This document shows positions 1 through 12,064 of a DNA stretch of 64,000 bases, piece after piece. The DNA comes from Xenosphaeropsis pyriputrescens (lineage: Eukaryota; Ascomycota; Leotiomycetes; Phacidiales; Phacidiaceae). Each line of letters opens with the position of its first letter. Position 1 is the stretch's first letter. A model generated the notes under the pieces. It saw nothing but the letters and a program-made list of their open reading frames with translations, was not told the origin of the DNA and made no database searches. Location: the NCBI GenBank assembly GCA_022609375.1, contig JAGKQE010000056.1, positions 122,673 through 186,672 on the forward strand, in the 5' to 3' direction. The translations under genes and the position numbers were made by a program.

Positions 1-1579
1 GTGACCGCACCAGTATTTTGACAAGATCTCTCTCTACAACCACTCTTACAGATACTCAGACCAATGCCATTCTTTTCGGGCGATATCTGATAAGTAGTTC
101 TACAAAATTGGTCGATGATCAACTACCTATCTTGATAAGTCGTGACTCGTGAGGGGCCCAGGTTCCTCCCGCCAGCCCTGTCGGTGAGCGGCCATCTGTG
201 CGCATGCACCGCGCGTCCATCCGATCGAGTGGCTGCTGGAATACCTTATTCATGCATAAAAGTGGTGATGAATTTAAGTATTGGGTTGGGTCTTGGGCCT
301 TGACTTTTGGCAATGTACATACAAACATACTCAGTAGCAGGCTTGAGAAAGCCTTAGCCATAGTTGAAGCTTTCGGGAGGGTTTGAGTTTTTGTATATGT
401 ACATATGTACAAAGGAATTTGGGTTGTTTTATGCTAGATTTTAGACTCGGTTCTTCAGTTTGTGATGATCAAGGAAGAGACTCGCAACAAGGGGCTCTGT
501 TGAGTGCAGCGAGGCAATCCTATGTCTGTACACATCTCTTTTGACGTCTTGACATTGATTGACTTGAAGACTATGGAGAGTATTTGTACAAGAGATCCAT
601 AGCTCTATTCTATCGCATCATCTCTAGGATATACGACATCGTACAGCCTAGTACATGCACGACGGACTTCGTGATTCTCGTCTTGTCATGATTCCGTGCA
701 TGTTTTGGCTACTCCAGCGTTGTGCGATGGGAATAGACTCTCACTTCACCTTTGCTGTTCCCCAGTTACGCAGCAGACGCCGAATGTTCGTGAAACTTAC
801 GTACAAGAAATGAAGCAAGACAATAAATCGCACACTTGACTGGCACAGGCACAGGAACAGGAACAGGAACAGGAACACTCGTATGAAGTAATCGGCAGGG
901 AGACATATGATGCATGCGTACGATACACATCTCAACTTCGCCATTGACGCTTAGGACAACACTTTGCCACAAGTCGCTGCAAAGACGCCGCGAAGATGTA
1001 ACGGCATCAACGATGATACTAGTGGGGATGAAGGGATGATTTCCGAGTCCGGCATCATGTTGTCCATATTTCAGAGGGCGAAAAGTCGTGATGTTGGGAT
1101 TTGAAGGCGCACTGACTCACACCAAGTGGAATTTCCATCGGAGACGCCCCCCTCGGCTCGTCTGCTCGTCTGCACGTCCCAAGACACCCATCAACCACAA
1201 CCAACCTTGAGCGAAGATTTTTCCCCTTCATGAACTTTTCCGCACAACGTCCTCGAATACCTACCCTCACAGCGTTAAGCGCAGGGCACGAGCTCAAGCA
1301 CGCCATCGATGCCTCGCAGCCTCGCAAGCTCGGGTGGAGCCCAGTGACGGCGGCAGAATCGAATGAGATGATCTGCTGCGCTGCAAATCCACGACAGCAA
1401 TGAATTGCTGACGGATTAGATCCACCTGCAGAAAACCAGTTGCATCTTACTAGCAAAGTAGATGGTTCCATTGTGAATCATTGCAGAATTCGTAGACATG
1501 TTTAAATGCGGCGTTGCCGCCGTTCTTCGTTGTGCTTCCTGGTCGAAGGATTCAAGTGAAGTCGAGCCGCTCTATCATC
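1..1579. other. 5' flank, no supported gene
   Basis: No coding region that I can support apart from one weak small-protein candidate listed separately. A short hexanucleotide repeat (CAGGAA-type) lies at about 843-876. An open frame on the minus strand between 1055 and 1471 has no recognisable domain and lies just upstream of the transporter gene, so I take it as chance. The OPT promoter should lie within roughly the last few hundred bases. Confidence 0.5.
119..361 (-). CDS. candidate small secreted protein (weak)
   Basis: An 80-residue open frame starts MAKAFSSLLLSMFVC and continues to KVKAQDPTQ. The start looks like a signal peptide: a Lys after Met, a hydrophobic core of about 14 residues, and an A-Q cleavage-like site near residue 24. 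The rest contains only a few cysteines and no known domain. A GTATGT donor sequence lies inside the hydrophobic stretch, so the frame could also be interrupted by an intron or be noncoding. I do not recognise the protein; this is a candidate only. Confidence 0.18.
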   Translation of the reverse strand: MAKAFSSLLLSMFVCTLPKVKAQDPTQYLNSSPLLCMNKVFQQPLDRMDARCMRTDGRSPTGLAGGTWAPHESRLIKIGS

Positions 1580-4235
1580 ATGAGCCCCCTTGACCTTCGA
1601 AGTCGCTTCCGCCGGCGCGACGAGTCCTCAGCGGTCACTTCAGATGCAGACATCGAAGTCTCCTCGAGTACTGCCAGCGACGACATCCAATCCCCATCCA
1701 AGGCCGTCGCCTCCGAGAAAACCAACCACATATCAGACTTCGAACTCGGCGAGGGCGAGGGCGAGAAGGCCACCGCCGGTACCGAAGACTTTGCAGACGA
1801 TGACCCCCATCTCAGAGATATCCCATGGAGTGTACGTCGAGTCGTCAGTCTGCACGATGATCCCACGGAGTTGACCCTCACCTTCCGCTACTTCGTTCTC
1901 ACCGTCCTCTTCGTCGTCCCTGGTGCCTTCTTGTCACAGTTGAGCCACTTCCGTACTACCTCGGCGCCTTACTCTGTCTTCTTCGTACAGATCGCTTGTA
2001 ATTATGTCGGTCTGTGGATGGCCAAGGTGCTGCCGCAGAAATTCATCAGAGTCCCCTTCACCAAATACGGATTCGATCTCAATCCTGGCCCCTGGACGAC
2101 TAAGGAACAAGTATTGATCACCATAAGTGCGGCATCAGGAGCCACCTATAACCTCGCATATACGCCTATTGCTATGGCGGAACTTTATTTTGATCAAAAA
2201 TTCAATGCTGGTGTTGCGATTGTGTTCATGTGGGCTGTGGTCTGGACCGGATACTCGTTCGCTGCGATTTCTCGCCAGTTCCTTCTCTATGACCCTCAAT
2301 ATCCTTGGTAAGTTTTGCCCCCTTATAATTTGTGATAATACTTGTATGCTAATTTCTCTAGGTTCCAAGCGTAAGAAATCCCAGAATAATATCTCCATTT
2401 TTGTGGCTCTTGAAGTTGTTGTGCCTGCGCCTTGCCTCAGAGTTCATTGCAAAACTTTCCAAGTGTTTTGTACTTTCAACTAACATGTTATAGGCTTTGT
2501 CAAACTGCCTTGTTTGAAACTCAAAAGAAGCAGAGAGAGACCCCATCCAAGAGTTCAAGAAAGCAAATGATTGTTTTCTTCTCCGTTTTGGGTGCAGTAA
2601 CCCTGTGGCAATTCCTCCCAGAATTTATCTTCCCATTCCTCGGATCTTTAGCATTCCTTTGCTGGGTTGCTCCAAAGAACGCCACAGCCAACTTCATTGG
2701 CTCAGGTTTCGGTGGCATGGGCTTCTTGAACCTATCTCTCGACTGGTCCAATGTCAGCAGTCTCAGCAACACTGGATCTATCTTCCTCACTCCATGGTGG
2801 ACCCAAGTGATCATTTTCGTCGCCTTTGTACTCAATTGCTGGATTCTGATTCCTGCTGCGAAATGGGGAGATTTGGCGATCTACAAGGAGGGATTGATGT
2901 CAAACAGCGTCTTGACAGCGAATGGCACTAAATACCCCTTGACTGACCTTTTGACTTCGCAAGCTACCCTCAACGAAACGGCATATGCAGAGAATGGACC
3001 CCTCTATCTCGGAGCTCAAACGCTCTGGGGTATCTTCTTCGATTACGCAGGCTACATTTCGGCGTTTGTGTGGATGGGACTCTTCGGATTCACGCAAATC
3101 CGTGCCACGGTCCAGAAACTCCAGGCCCGAAACTCTGGCAAGAAAGGCGAGAGCATCAACTTCCAGTATGAGGACCAGTTGAACATCCTGCAACGCTCTT
3201 ACAAGGAAGTCCCCATCTGGTGGTACCTCATCCTCTTCCTCTGCTCCTTTATCTCTATCATCGTTATGCTTGCCATGGATCAGCTCTATATCCCCATCTG
3301 GACGTACTTCGTCGCTCTCGCCACAGGTGCCGCTGTCGTTACGCCGCTGGGATGGTTGTACGCCATCTCCAACTTCCAGCTGCCGATTGGAACTTTCAAC
3401 GAGCTTATTTACGGAGTCATGATTCACGCCGTGAGTGCGCACAAGAATCCCACCGGAGCCACCGTCTACAGTTCGATTGCTGGTGACGCTTGGTATCGTG
3501 CGCAGTACATGCTTCAAGACCAGAAGATCGGGCATTACATGCACATCCCACCCCGCGCAACCTTCTTCTCCCAGATCTTCGGCTGCACCCTTGGTATTCC
3601 GATCAATTACGGCGTTATCAGATGGGTGCTCAATACCAAGGCCGATTACCTCACGGGCGCCAAGTCGGACCCCACGAACCAGTGGACTGGACAGACTATC
3701 ACCACATCCCTGTCTACATCCGTGCAATACGTGCTTGTCGTAAGTTCCCCCCCCTCCCATTCACTGCATCTCCAAGCCTCCAACCTTGCACACAAAACTA
3801 ACCCCTTTCCAGGGCCCCAACCGGCTGTTCAAGGAACAAACCTTCAAAGTCCTACCTTACGGGTTCCTCCTCGGCGTGGTCGCCCCGGTAATCATCTACA
3901 CCCTACACCGTCTCTTCCCAAACTCCAAGGCCAAGTTCCGCCTCTGGAACACCACCATCTTCTTCTCGGCCATGACCACCTTCTGGGGCAACATCAGCAC
4001 CGGCAACGTCTCTTCCATCATTGGCGGCTTCGTCATCATGTTCTGGGCCTACCGCTACAGATACGAGCTTTGGGCTAAATACAACTATCTGCTCGCGGCG
4101 TCGTTCGATGCGGGATATAATCTCAACATGCTGCTTATCTTCCTGTTCTTCGGCGCCGGGAAGATTGTTACGATGCCGTATTGGTGGGGGAATAATGAGA
4201 AGAGTTCTGAGAGGTGCTTTGCGCTGGATAGTTAG
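1580..4235 (+). CDS. OPT-family oligopeptide transporter
   Basis: Proton-coupled uptake of small peptides or peptide-derived compounds at the plasma membrane is the usual role of this family. Exons are 1580-2307, 2362-2370, 2494-3739 and 3813-4235, giving 801 residues, the normal OPT length. The soluble acidic N-terminus of about 95 residues is followed by many hydrophobic segments. Family signatures are NPGPWTTKEQVLITI near residue 165, YPWFQALCQTALFETQ across the first two introns, and SLDWSNVSS. The second exon is only 9 nt and supplies the end of Trp plus Phe, Gln and two bases of Ala; without it the conserved WFQALCQTALFE block breaks. The start chosen is the first ATG in frame; upstream codons in frame have no ATG. 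The substrate cannot be told from sequence. Confidence 0.93.
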
Positions 4236-5083
4236 GGTTCAAGAGGTAATGTTTAATGTTATTTATGATCTGTTCAAGAGGTTTTGTGTTTTTGAATTGT
4301 GAGTAAGAATCGTGTAAAGTAAGTGATGATGTTGTGAGGAATTCTTGCGTTGCTCGCACGTATTTTGAAGATCCCTTCTCGGTTGGTATCAATTATTTCA
4401 GTCTTAATACGTATAGAGCTTCTACGAGCAGATGGGTTCTCCAGGTTTGGTAGTAACCTGCGATATACCGGATATCCGTCTTCGATAACAGGACCATTCA
4501 ACATAGTCTCTGGTGCTAATAGTTATTCACAGCTGTACATTCGTTAGAAGACCTACAATTATCGAGAATAATAAAACAACTTACGTAGTACAGTCACTCG
4601 ATTCTTCAACCGGTATGAGGATATTCAACTGATGTATTGTGAACAAGCGCATACTTAACAATACACATCATTACCAAGACAAACGGTCTACCAGCGGTCC
4701 GGGATGCCGTTCCTGGGAATGCGGGGTCTCCAGATAGCAAACGCGGGGTCCCGCAACCCAAGCTCGTCCAGAACCAGAAAACACAGCCCAACATCGCGCC
4801 TCGAAGAGCAATTAGCCACACAATGCTACTCCATTCCAGCACCAGCCGATTACGTAGAGATGGGCTTGAGATACGCAAACCATTCCAATTCCCACCTATC
4901 TTGCCCGATAATCATGGGCGTGTGGATTACCCCTCCTCTCACTCTCCGCATAAAGCATGATACTGTCGCCTGTTCAGGAATCAGCCCACTTCATCTGCCC
5001 CCACAATTAAACGGTTTATTCTCCATATTATTCCTGCATCTTGCATTGCTACTCCGACTGTAATTTGTCTGATCTGCGCGACA
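4236..5083. other. intergenic, nothing recognised
   Basis: This 848-base spacer separates the OPT transporter from the zinc dehydrogenase, which lie on the same strand. It should hold the transporter terminator and the dehydrogenase promoter. I see no RNA gene, repeat or convincing reading frame. Confidence 0.5.
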
Positions 5084-6410
5084 ATGGGAGATGTTCAAGA
5101 GACGATGCGCGCCGTGCGCTTCCACGGCCAGCGAGACATCCGCCTAGAGAGGGTCCCGGTGCCTCCAAAATGCAAGAAAGACCAGGTAAAAGTACGTCCT
5201 GCAGAGACCCACAATACACGACGAAAACTGAGCGATGGCAGGTCAAACCAGCATTCGTGGGCATATGCGGTACAGGTGAGCTGGTTCGTCGCCTTCGGGG
5301 ACCCCGCTAATGTACAGCAGATCTGCACGAGTATCTCGGCGGCGCGAGTTTGTGTCCCTCGCACACGCCGCACCCGATCACGGGCGAGAAGGTGCCGCTG
5401 ACTTTCGGGCATGAATTCAGTGGGACGGTCGAGGAGGTCGGGGAGGATGTCGAGGGCATAGCGGTTGGGGATCACGTCGCCGTGCAGCCTATCATCTACG
5501 ACGGGACGTGTGCCGCATGTCTAGACGGCTTCATAAACTGTTGCTGGCAGTATGGGTTTATTGGGCTGAGCGGTTTGTGCCCCTTCAAGAGTATGCAGAA
5601 ACACCATGCTTACTTGTGAAGGCTGGGGTGGCGGCCTTTCTGAACACGTAGTCTGTCCTTCAAGCGCAATCTTCAAGCTTCCGGAATCTGTGCCGCTGGA
5701 TCTGGGAGGTATGTTCCCAAACAATTGCTCAAGATTTGCTTATTGACCTCTCTGCAGCACTTGTCGAGCCCCTGGCCGTTGGTTGGCACGCAGTCAAGCT
5801 CAGCGGCATCCAAGCCGGCGAAAGCGCACTGGTGCTGGGCGGTGGACCGATCGGACTGTGTGTCGTGCAAGCGCTGCTGGCACGGGGTGTGTCGACGATC
5901 ATTGTGTCGGAAGTAGCCGCGAAGCGCAAAGAATTCGCGCGCGAGTTTGGTGCGCATCATGTCATCGATCCGTCGAAAGAGGATGTGGTGAAGAGGTGTC
6001 TTGACATCTGTGGCAGTCGCGGCGTGGATTTCGCTTTCGATGCTGCGGGCGTGCAGGCTGCCGTCACAACGGCTTGTCTTGCGCTCCGGGCGAGGGGCAC
6101 GATGATTAATATCGCCATCTGGGAGAAAACTATGACGCTCGTGCCTAATGATTGGATTTTTAAGGAACGTAAATGGATCACGTCTGCTACGTATCAGAGC
6201 GGCGATTTTGAGGAGGTTATTCAGGCTATTGCGACTGGTAAGTAATCACCGTTGTCGTTTGATGGGATGGGCTGACAACTGCCAGGTAAAATAAAGCCTA
6301 GGAACATGATTACGCTGAAGATTGCTATGGATGAGGTTGAAGAAAAGGGGTTCAAGGCTCTTATTGAAAATAAGGATGCTCATGTGAAGATCCTCATTGA
6401 GGTCTCTTGA
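5084..6410 (+). CDS. zinc-dependent medium-chain dehydrogenase, (R,R)-butanediol dehydrogenase-like
   Basis: Predicted cytosolic NAD-dependent oxidoreductase acting on secondary alcohols, diols or polyols. Six exons (5084-5191, 5242-5275, 5321-5572, 5622-5708, 5758-6237, 6286-6410) give 361 residues, typical of the MDR family. Catalytic zinc ligands are visible as Cys45 (GICGTD), His78-Glu79 (GHE) and Glu164 (ALVEPLAVG). The structural zinc loop has the right spacing, but its first position is Asp108 in place of Cys, followed by Cys111, Cys114 and Cys122. The nucleotide-binding turn reads VLGGGPIG, with an acidic residue (VSE) after the second strand, which favours NAD over NADP. The block GFIGLSGWGGGLSEH matches fungal butanediol dehydrogenases. 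Threonine or sorbitol dehydrogenase activity cannot be excluded. Intron 3 uses a weak GTTTGT donor but restores the conserved block. Confidence 0.9.
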
Positions 6411-7559
6411 AATACATTCTGGAACTGTAGGTTGAAACCTCCGATATTAGTATTATAAGATATACGATTATGAAACTATGCCCATTTACTAGGAGAACAT
6501 CTTCCAGCCCTTCCTTTGCGTCTCTTGGGCAGTTTCTTCACAACATCAGAACATCCCAGGTATGAAGCGAAGTATCCACGATCCGAGCTGTAAGAGCGTT
6601 CAATGCCCATTGAGCGTAAGGCTATCTGACACCCGCATGTCGCGCAAAAAGATGTAAGATCTTAGGGAAATTCTGCTGCATCCTCTTGAGCCAGACCATT
6701 CATGGCGGTAGCTGCAAGGCCTGTGAGATGACAGTGAACGAGAAGATGTCAGTTGTACAATAATAATAATAATAATTCTACTAAAGCCCATCTGCAAGGT
6801 AGAAAATGGCATGCATGTACAATTTGGTAAGCAGATAAAACTATAATCATTTACGTTAACTAGGTAGAATCGAGTTATGAAGTTTCTTCTTCAGGCGGTG
6901 CACTTTTATAGGTACTCTACATCGTCAATCAACCTATTTCGTGGCTTGGGTATCATCCAGCGCTTTGCCATGGTGATAGTCGCCAGATCTTCCATGATGG
7001 GCTGTCCTTTAAATATGTAGGGGTTTCTAGAGTAATAGAATTACTATCGAAAAGACGTATAATTATGTATCAAAGGATAGATATACTATTAATTAAAGTT
7101 ACTGAATTATTTAAAAATCAAACTCTATCTGTATTTTTTCTAATTACGGTGGTGCGGTGTTATCACATCGAAGTCCGCCCCACACGGTCATGATCCTGAC
7201 GCGTGCGTACTAAAGCATGCTCTCAGCCTCGAAATGTCCACATCGGGAGCCCCACCACGCCCACTTCTCGTACATCCCTGAGACTAGACCAACTTCACAC
7301 TATCCTATCGATATGGCTCAAGCCCAGTGCCTTTCAACGGAGCTGATCATGAGTCTAGCTCTCCAACTTCCCCGTGTACAGGCTCAAAAATACCCTTAAA
7401 TCAAAGGCTATTGTCGAATACGTCCGGGCTCGATGTCTTCGGCGGGAAGTCTGGAGAAAAGGAGGTGGCATACTTGAAGGAGCGCTATGGCACTTCAGAA
7501 ACGGGTTTGTGACATTTCTTTCTGTTCAAAAATACTTTTCTCATATCACAGATCTAGTC
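6411..7559. other. intergenic, AT-rich
   Basis: An AT-rich spacer of about 1.15 kb between the dehydrogenase and the GT61 gene. It contains a short (AAT)n run at about 6759-6778 and an A+T-rich segment near 7040-7140. Short open frames between 7217 and 7512 have no recognisable content; they probably belong to the 5' region of the following gene. Confidence 0.5.
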
Positions 7560-9387
7560 ATGGTTCATGCTTTGCAGCCTTCAAAGCTTGGAAGAATCGC
7601 TTTCCTCGCGTTCTTCTCCACAGCTATTCTTTACACTTTTTGGAGTTTGCATGCTGTTCGCGAGGTCAATGTCGACCCTTTTGCCCTTAGGCCTGGGGCG
7701 TTGGATGAGACGCCATTGAAAGATATCACTGAGTCTATCGTAATTGGAGATGATGTGACTTCTGAGGCCGTTCAAGGTATGTTGGATTATGAATGGCCAA
7801 GGTGAAATGCTAATGAGTATAGTCGCGGATTCCGAGGAAGTCTTTGCGCCTCCTCCAGCAAGCACCACCGAGTCAAAGGGAATTGATGACTTGTTTTTGC
7901 CAGCAAGCACTATGCTATTTCAGGAAATAAGTATTCCTCTGCCGACAAGCAACTCAGAGCCTGAGGGAATCCATGTCCCCTCGCCGGCGAGCACATCAGA
8001 ACCCGAGAAATCCAACACTCCTCCAACAAGCACATCCCAATTTGGAGAAATTTATACCGTACCACCAACAAGTACCCCACACTTAGAGGTTCCGTCAGAC
8101 TATCTAGCAGATGCGATGGTTGACAAATGCGAAGCAATATATGGTCTATCGTATCTGGAAGACTTAGCTGCTACCAAGACGCCTTATTGCGAGTACAAGT
8201 CTTTGAACTCTACTTCCGAAATCGAATGCTTTAGGGCCACAATCTCTGATTCCAGAACCGATTCATTCTGTGTAGCTCGGGGAACAATTTTCAACTCCGA
8301 AAGCAAGAGATTCGATGTGGATTGCCAGTTGAAAAACTGGACCGACGCGAACGCTCAGGCTCTCAAAATCCCACCAATTTCGAATTTCCCACTGTACATG
8401 TATGAGACAGGTCCCGCATTTGCAATTGATGAGCATTTGAATATAGAGCCAATACATCCAGTGAAGGTGCAGCACAAAGAGTGTTCCGGAATCGATGGCA
8501 GCATGGCAGTCTTGATCAAGCGCGAAGGCTTGGGAAATCCCTGGCATTGCCTAAACGAGATATTCTCCTTTTTCATGTCGATGGATGTGCTATGGATGTC
8601 GTCAAGAGATAACCTCAATAGCCCAATCCATGGAATGGATTACAGAAAGGCTCAGGTTGTTATTACGGACAGCGAGGGTGATGGACCGTTCTGGGATCTT
8701 TGGGGATTCTTTAGTGGGAAGCCACCATTACGGCTTGCGGACTTCCAGAGCTCAGCTCAAGAAGGATGTCGCCAGGATATTCTCCTACCACTTCCCGGAG
8801 GTAGCAATCCCTTGTGGCATGACGACTGGCTGCCTCAAAGTTGTTCTGATTCTCAACTCTTGAACACTTTCACCTATCGTCTTCGCAGCCACTACAACAT
8901 TTCCCTACCCACCAACTCATCCCGGCCTATCATCATGACTATTATCGACCGAAAGGCTACCCGTCGTATCAAGAATTTTGACCATCACGTTACCCGTGTG
9001 CATCAGGATTATCCGAATATTGATGTTCGAGTTGTAGATTTCGCTGCCTATAAATTCGCTGAGCAAGTGAAAATTGCATGTGAGACGGATATCTTGGTTG
9101 GTGTTCACGGAGCCGGACTGGTTCATGCAATGTTTATGCCCAAGAACGGTGCTGTAGTCGAGATCCTTCCAAAGAACGTCGACTACAGAGTTTACAGAAA
9201 TTTGGCCAAATTGAGAGGGCACAGATACTTTGGTACTCATGCGGTTCGCGATGAGGTTGAGGAGGGGGAGGAAGCCGATTGGCACGAACAGGATGTCATG
9301 GTTAAGGACGAGGACTGGGTGGATTTGGTTGAGGGTGCAGTGAGGAGTATGGAGAATCGAGGTACACTCAACATGGACATCAATTGA
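7560..9387 (+). CDS. GT61-family glycosyltransferase, type II membrane protein
   Basis: Two exons (7560-7776 and 7823-9387) encode 593 residues. A basic N-terminus (PSKLGR) precedes a single hydrophobic anchor at about residues 12-30, giving the Golgi/ER type II topology usual for these enzymes. Residues ~80-160 form a Ser/Thr/Pro-rich stem made of about five imperfect repeats built around 'PPASTTESKGI'-like units. The C-terminal half carries the GT61 (DUF563) hallmark DILVGVHGAGLVHAMFMP followed by GAVVEILP. The family transfers xylose or N-acetylglucosamine to glycans or proteins; the EGF-specific O-GlcNAc transferase is a relative. Donor and acceptor here are unknown. The next gene converges from the other strand with only 152 bases between stop codons. 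Confidence 0.88.
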
Positions 9388-9539
9388 CAGCTTATGATTC
9401 CTCGATCCGCAATCCTTATGGTAAGTGAAACAACATCCATTCAAGGGCGTAGATTAATGCGAACTAGCCAATGACCCCAAAATCAGCAAAGATATACCGG
9501 AACAAAACCCAGCGCAAATCCCTGAAAGATTGAAAACTA

Positions 9540-11037
9540 TCAACCAGCATATACCATACTCTCCATTTCCGCCCAGAGCCCCATAACCTGCGGATCACCA
9601 AATGGTAAAATCTGCGTTGCGACCATTCCACCAACTCCCTTCGTCCTATCACACCACCAGAATAAATTCGGCAATCCTGCCCATCCACCCGTGTTCTTTC
9701 CTCTACCAGTAGCACCTTCCTCGATAGTTAGAAGGAATGACAGCCCCCATCCCTGTGGCTGGTCATGCGGCTGAGGATATAGCTCAGAAATCGGGTTTGT
9801 GAGCTGAGAATTAGCAGCCGAGATAGGCACGCGGGCGAAGTTTGGCATCTCAGGAATCTGATTTGTGAACATTTCATCAACAGTCTCTGGCTTGAGAATC
9901 TGTTTGCCTGTTGTGGGGGATTTGCCGTCGTTGAGCAGCGTGGCAATGATTTTGGTGTATTCTCTTGGCTCTGTGAATAATCCAGCCCCACCAGAATTGG
10001 CGATTTCTTGCTGCTCTTTGCTACCGGCTTTCGTGGTAAGTGGTGCATGCATGAGATGCTCGCGCGCAGAGATGTTGCCCGATGGGTCGCGGTAGTGCAT
10101 GTGTGCTAAACGTGAGAGCATTTTGCCGTCGGGGAAGGACATATTATTGATGCCTAATGGTTTGACGATATTCTCTTGAATATAGTCATTCAAGGACATA
10201 TTGGTCGTGCGCTCGACCATAAATCCTGCCCAATCGATGTTCACCTGTCGAAATGCAGATCAGTCAAGTGTTTGAATGAGGAGGAGAGGAATGCCTACAC
10301 CATAATTCCAGTTGGTACCGGGCTCAAACAAAAGCGGCATCTCAAAGTCTTGTAGCTTGCCCGAGAACTCATCATAGCCCGCAGGATACCCATACTGCCT
10401 GATGAGCGAAGAAAAGAAGGTGTATCCGAATCCAGCTGTTCCAATCAGCACCCTCCAACCCCTGAATTACTCGCACTCACCAGTATGCGTCAACAGCATT
10501 CGCAACGTAATCCGATTCTTCCTCTCCGCCAAGACCGGAGTCCCGTCCTTCTCAAATCCCTTCAAGATCTTGACATCCTTGATCTCCGGACAAAGCTTCT
10601 CAACCAGATCCGCATCGTCCAGCCGCAACACCCCCTGCTCAACCAGCTGCATACACGCTATCCCCGTCACCATCTTGGTGCAACTCGCGATCCAGAATAT
10701 CGTCTCCATGGACATTGGTTCCTCGACGCCATGTCCGCGGCGGCCCGACGCGTGCGAGAAGATCTCGTCGCCGGATCGGTTGACGACATGTGCGACGAAA
10801 CCTGGCAGGTTCTTCGTCGGGTCGGCGGTCGCGCGGTCGATGTCTGTGGGGTATTAGTGATTTCTGCACATCTGATCGGTTGAGCTGCTTGCTGCACTTA
10901 CGCGCTCTGATTTTTTCAATGCTCTCCTCCGACACCGTGTGCGCTCTTGGGTCGTGCCGAAGCGTGTGCTGTCCTCCAGGCGTGAGTATTCCCGAGGGGG
11001 TGTGCGTTCCAGAACGGGAAATCATTGTTTCGGACAT
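9540..11037 (-). CDS. class-C beta-lactamase-like serine hydrolase / transesterase
   Basis: Spliced from four exons (11037-10902, 10843-10481, 10435-10299, 10244-9540) into 446 residues. The nucleophile motif SxxK is Ser99-Cys-Thr-Lys102 in FWIASCTKMVTG. The general-base tyrosine is Tyr211 in NWNYGVNIDWAG, the version seen in esterases and in LovD-type acyltransferases rather than true beta-lactamases (YxN). The C-terminal third has the GGWAGLPNLFWW segment typical of this fungal clade. There is no signal peptide, so it is probably intracellular. Possible roles are ester hydrolysis or acyl transfer on a secondary metabolite; no polyketide synthase or other biosynthetic core gene lies in the window to support the latter. 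The last intron has a GTAGGC donor and ends immediately before a GTG codon. Confidence 0.88.
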
Positions 11038-12064
11038 CTTGGCTTGGAAGTTGTGGTTCTTTTCTGCTAAGCGTATGGGTATATTATAATATTTCGATAT
11101 TAATGCTTGGATTCAAGACCGGTTTCAGGAATTGTGATTGTTACACAATGGATCTGGGGATCTATTGTATACTTGTATCTACATTGGAGTATGGCTGTAC
11201 AGCCATTAACCCTCTTCCTACCTATCTTGGCGATCTTCTTGTTTCACCATTACCCCGCAGCTGAATGATATGCACGTCAAGTACTTTATCTGTACGTACT
11301 ACGTATGTAGATTACTGAAAATCACTATCAGAAGTGCGGGGAAGACATCGAAATAGCGACAGGGTGCACGTTTATATTCAAAATCTAGACCTGGACCGGT
11401 GGATTGACTTCGCGGGGTATTCTGCATGCTAACCCAGAAGGATACACAACTGTCGAGCTAGCTACTTGAGATCTACAAAGTCATTATGCAACACAGAACA
11501 GAATGCTTCGGCTAGGTTGCTCTATTTGGAATTCTGAATTCACAACTTCAACGAAGTCTGTAATGAGCGCGTCGGTTGACTTGCTTCTCAGGTTAGATGG
11601 AGGTGATGAGATAGAACGGTGATGGAATTCGTGCGCTAATACCTCGATAGCCGAGGATATAATCGTAAGTTATCATCGCAGGTCATACTGTATTATCATC
11701 AATATTATCGTAATTATCTCTACTCGCTCTGCATGCTGTAAAGTGTTTCTAGGTGAAACTGTTAAAGATACCGGGTTTTCTACTGTTAAGTCGTCGATTT
11801 TCAATGGCTTTGTTCATTGAAATGGTACCTCTATCAATGAATAGCGAAAGATCGACATACTGCTCTAGATTAGCTTGATGCTGGCTTTTTAGAGAGATTT
11901 TGAAATCTCTTGCATATCAATCAAGTTGTAAGAAATCAAGAAACCATAGAACATCGTCTGCTAGTTTGCAGAAGACATGCTAGCAGTCAACTGGTCCAGC
12001 GTGATAGCTAGTCTATACGCAATGAGATCCTAATGGCCGACTGAAAGTACACCAGCTATCCAAG
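11038..12064. other. intergenic, nothing recognised
   Basis: About 1 kb between the serine hydrolase start and the 3' end of the kinase pseudogene. It is moderately AT-rich, with no reading frame, RNA gene or repeat I can support. It should contain the hydrolase promoter. Confidence 0.5.

Noticed and set aside
2900..3760. 286-codon minus-strand open frame opposite the OPT transporter
   Set aside because: Antisense shadow of the transporter exon; composition is Gly/Asp/Val-rich without recognisable content.
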